Shown here piece after piece: positions 13,210 through 14,053 of a DNA stretch of 14,053 nucleotides; within the stretch, counting starts at the first letter, position 1; each line of letters opens with the position of its first letter. This DNA is from an uncultured Eubacteriales bacterium. GTDB lineage: Bacteria; Bacillota; Clostridia; Oscillospirales; Oscillospiraceae. The position numbers were made by a program, and so were the translations under genes. A model generated the notes under the pieces. That model was given only the letters and a program-made list of their open reading frames with translations, ran no database searches and had not been told where the DNA came from. Location: assembly GCA_900546075.1 (NCBI GenBank), contig URBH01000052.1, forward strand, positions 1 to 14,053. The letters are read 5' to 3'.

Positions 13210-13216
13210 ATCCTAT

Positions 13217-13245
13217 AGTATACCGCATTTTTGCCGCTACGTCAA
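13217..13245 (-). promoter_or_regulatory. Sigma-A type promoter for rlmA
   Basis: On the minus strand the -35 is TTGACG (13240-13245), the spacer is exactly 17 bases, and the -10 is TATACT (13217-13222). Both hexamers are one base from consensus. The expected transcript start is near 13210, giving rlmA a leader of only about 14 bases with room for just the ribosome binding site. Confidence 0.85.
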
Positions 13246-13305
13246 ATCAAAATTGCGGATAAGGGGGCGTTGGGACGGAACAGAAAGAATGACGGAGGTG
13301 GTTCC

Positions 13306-13989
13306 ATGCGGCGGTTTTTGGCGGTTCTTGCGATCTTAAGCCTGTTGGTTATCCCCGTGGACGCGGCGGAGACGACAAAATATGTGGCGCTGACCTTTGA
13401 CGACGGGCCCTCCGGGCGGTATACCCGCCGGCTTCTGGACGGCCTGTGGGAGCGGGAGGTGAAGGCCACGTTTCTGCTGTGCGGCTACCGGATCCAGGAT
13501 TACCCGGACATCACCCGGCGGATTTTCGACGAGGGTCACGAGATCGGCTACCACGGCTACACCCACAACAGCATGGAGAAAATGAGCCGCCGCGCGGTGG
13601 CCTCCGAGATCATGGACACCCAGGCGCTGCTGCCCGAGGGATGCGAGCCGGTGTTTCTCCGGCCGCCGGGAGGGTGCTGCAGCGACGCGGTGCGTCAGGT
13701 GGCCGAGGCACGGCGGCTGGCCATCCTCAGCTGGTCGGTAGACCCCCGGGACTGGGCGACCTCCGACACGGCGGCGGTGGAGCGGGCGGTGCTGAAAAAC
13801 GTGAAGGACGGGGACATCGTCCTGCTCCACGACATGACGGCAAGCTCGGTGCAGGCGGCGCTGGACATTGTGGACGTTCTGAAAAACCAGGGCTACGAGA
13901 TCGTCACGGTGTCGGCGCTGGTGAAGCTCCGGGGCGTGAAGCTGAAGCCGGGAAAGACCTATACCAGCTTCCCGGCGGAGCTGAAATGA
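13306..13989 (+). CDS. Secreted polysaccharide deacetylase (NodB domain)
   Basis: A 227-residue NodB-type (CE4) deacetylase, probably acting on peptidoglycan sugars outside the membrane. A signal peptide covers about 1-20 or 21: RR, then a hydrophobic run to P17, with VDA or DAA before the likely cleavage site. No lipobox is present. The domain motifs appear in order: TFDDGP (30-35) with D32 and D33, the metal histidines H83 and H87 in YHGYTH, RPPGG (119-123), SWSVDPRDW (142-150) and LLHD (173-176). Motifs 2 and 3 differ slightly from the common HTxSH and RPPYG forms, but the metal residues are intact. GGAGGTG at 13294-13300 sets the ATG at 13306; upstream in-frame codons lack such a site. 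No promoter is convincing in 13246-13305. The exact substrate (GlcNAc or MurNAc) is not decidable. Confidence 0.93.
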   Translation: MRRFLAVLAILSLLVIPVDAAETTKYVALTFDDGPSGRYTRRLLDGLWEREVKATFLLCGYRIQDYPDITRRIFDEGHEIGYHGYTHNSMEKMSRRAVASEIMDTQALLPEGCEPVFLRPPGGCCSDAVRQVAEARRLAILSWSVDPRDWATSDTAAVERAVLKNVKDGDIVLLHDMTASSVQAALDIVDVLKNQGYEIVTVSALVKLRGVKLKPGKTYTSFPAELK

Positions 13990-14000
13990 AAGGAACAACC

Positions 14001-14053
14001 CTTGGCTCTCCCTCCGGGAGAGCTGTCACCGAAGGTGACTGAGAGGGCATTGC
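14001..14053 (+). repeat. Start of a dispersed palindromic repeat, cut by the window edge
   Basis: Two tight hairpins stand in a row: GCTCTCCC (14005-14012) with GGGAGAGC (14016-14023) around TCC, and GTCACC (14025-14030) with GGTGAC (14034-14039) around GAA. GAGAGGG follows. I recall very similar sequence as an abundant intergenic repeat in gut Oscillospiraceae; when mistakenly translated it yields peptides like SPSGRAVTEGD. It begins 11 bases after the deacetylase stop and may also act as a 3' mRNA structure. The right end lies outside the window. Confidence 0.7.

Noticed and set aside
13197..13211. Earlier in-frame ATG for rlmA
   Set aside because: It has no ribosome binding site and falls at the predicted transcript start; the ATG at 13196 has an ideal site.
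12381..13282. 11-base direct repeat GGGACGGAACA on both sides of rlmA (12381-12391 and 13272-13282), suggesting an inserted gene
   Set aside because: Many 11-mer pairs are expected by chance in 14 kb, the left copy is inside the rlmA coding end, and the gene's composition matches its neighbours.
1..14053. tRNA, rRNA, CRISPR array, insertion sequence, riboswitch or parS site
   Set aside because: I looked for cloverleaf ends, regular repeats, transposase motifs and the parS palindrome and saw none; known genes and short gaps fill the window.

Overview
This window is a bacterial replication-origin region. The gene order dnaA, oriC, dnaN, yaaA (S4 domain), recF, gyrB, gyrA is the classic Firmicutes origin cluster. 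The coding DNA is clearly GC-rich with mostly G or C at third codon positions, ribosome binding sites are strong (AGGAGG type), and the last 50 bases look like a dispersed palindromic repeat I associate with gut Oscillospiraceae/Ruminococcaceae. I therefore infer a high-GC member of the Clostridia, probably Oscillospirales. The family assignment is inference.

Left and middle (1-9391, all on +): dnaA is followed by a 256-base gap holding canonical DnaA boxes in both orientations, a run of DnaA-trios and an AT-rich unwinding region. This is oriC in the layout described for the Bacillus subtilis basal unwinding system. Then come the sliding clamp (dnaN), the S4 protein yaaA overlapping recF by 14 bases, recF, and both gyrase subunits. 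gyrA overlaps RNase HI (rnhA) by four bases (ATGA). A perfect 12-bp hairpin with a GAAA loop separates rnhA from a RemB/DUF370 gene, which in B. subtilis lies between recF and gyrB instead. A strong bidirectional terminator closes the block.

Right-middle (9401-13245, all on -): rlmA-type rRNA methyltransferase, prfA (RF1), tsaE, tsaB and upp are transcribed toward the origin. rlmA has a clear sigma-A type promoter that, with its ribosome binding site, fixes the start codon. tsaE and tsaB overlap by 20 bases and tsaB starts with TTG. Most of this set serves translation: termination, t6A tRNA modification and 23S rRNA methylation; upp adds uracil salvage.

Right end (13306-14053, +): a secreted polysaccharide deacetylase, then the start of a hairpin-rich dispersed repeat cut by the window edge.

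I found no tRNA, rRNA, CRISPR array, insertion sequence or gene of unknown family, and no gene-free stretch over 300 bases. The region is largely core genome. The points most worth checking are the DnaA-trio origin, the gyrA-rnhA coupling, the displaced remB with its hairpin, the drug-site residues in GyrA and GyrB, and the terminal repeat.
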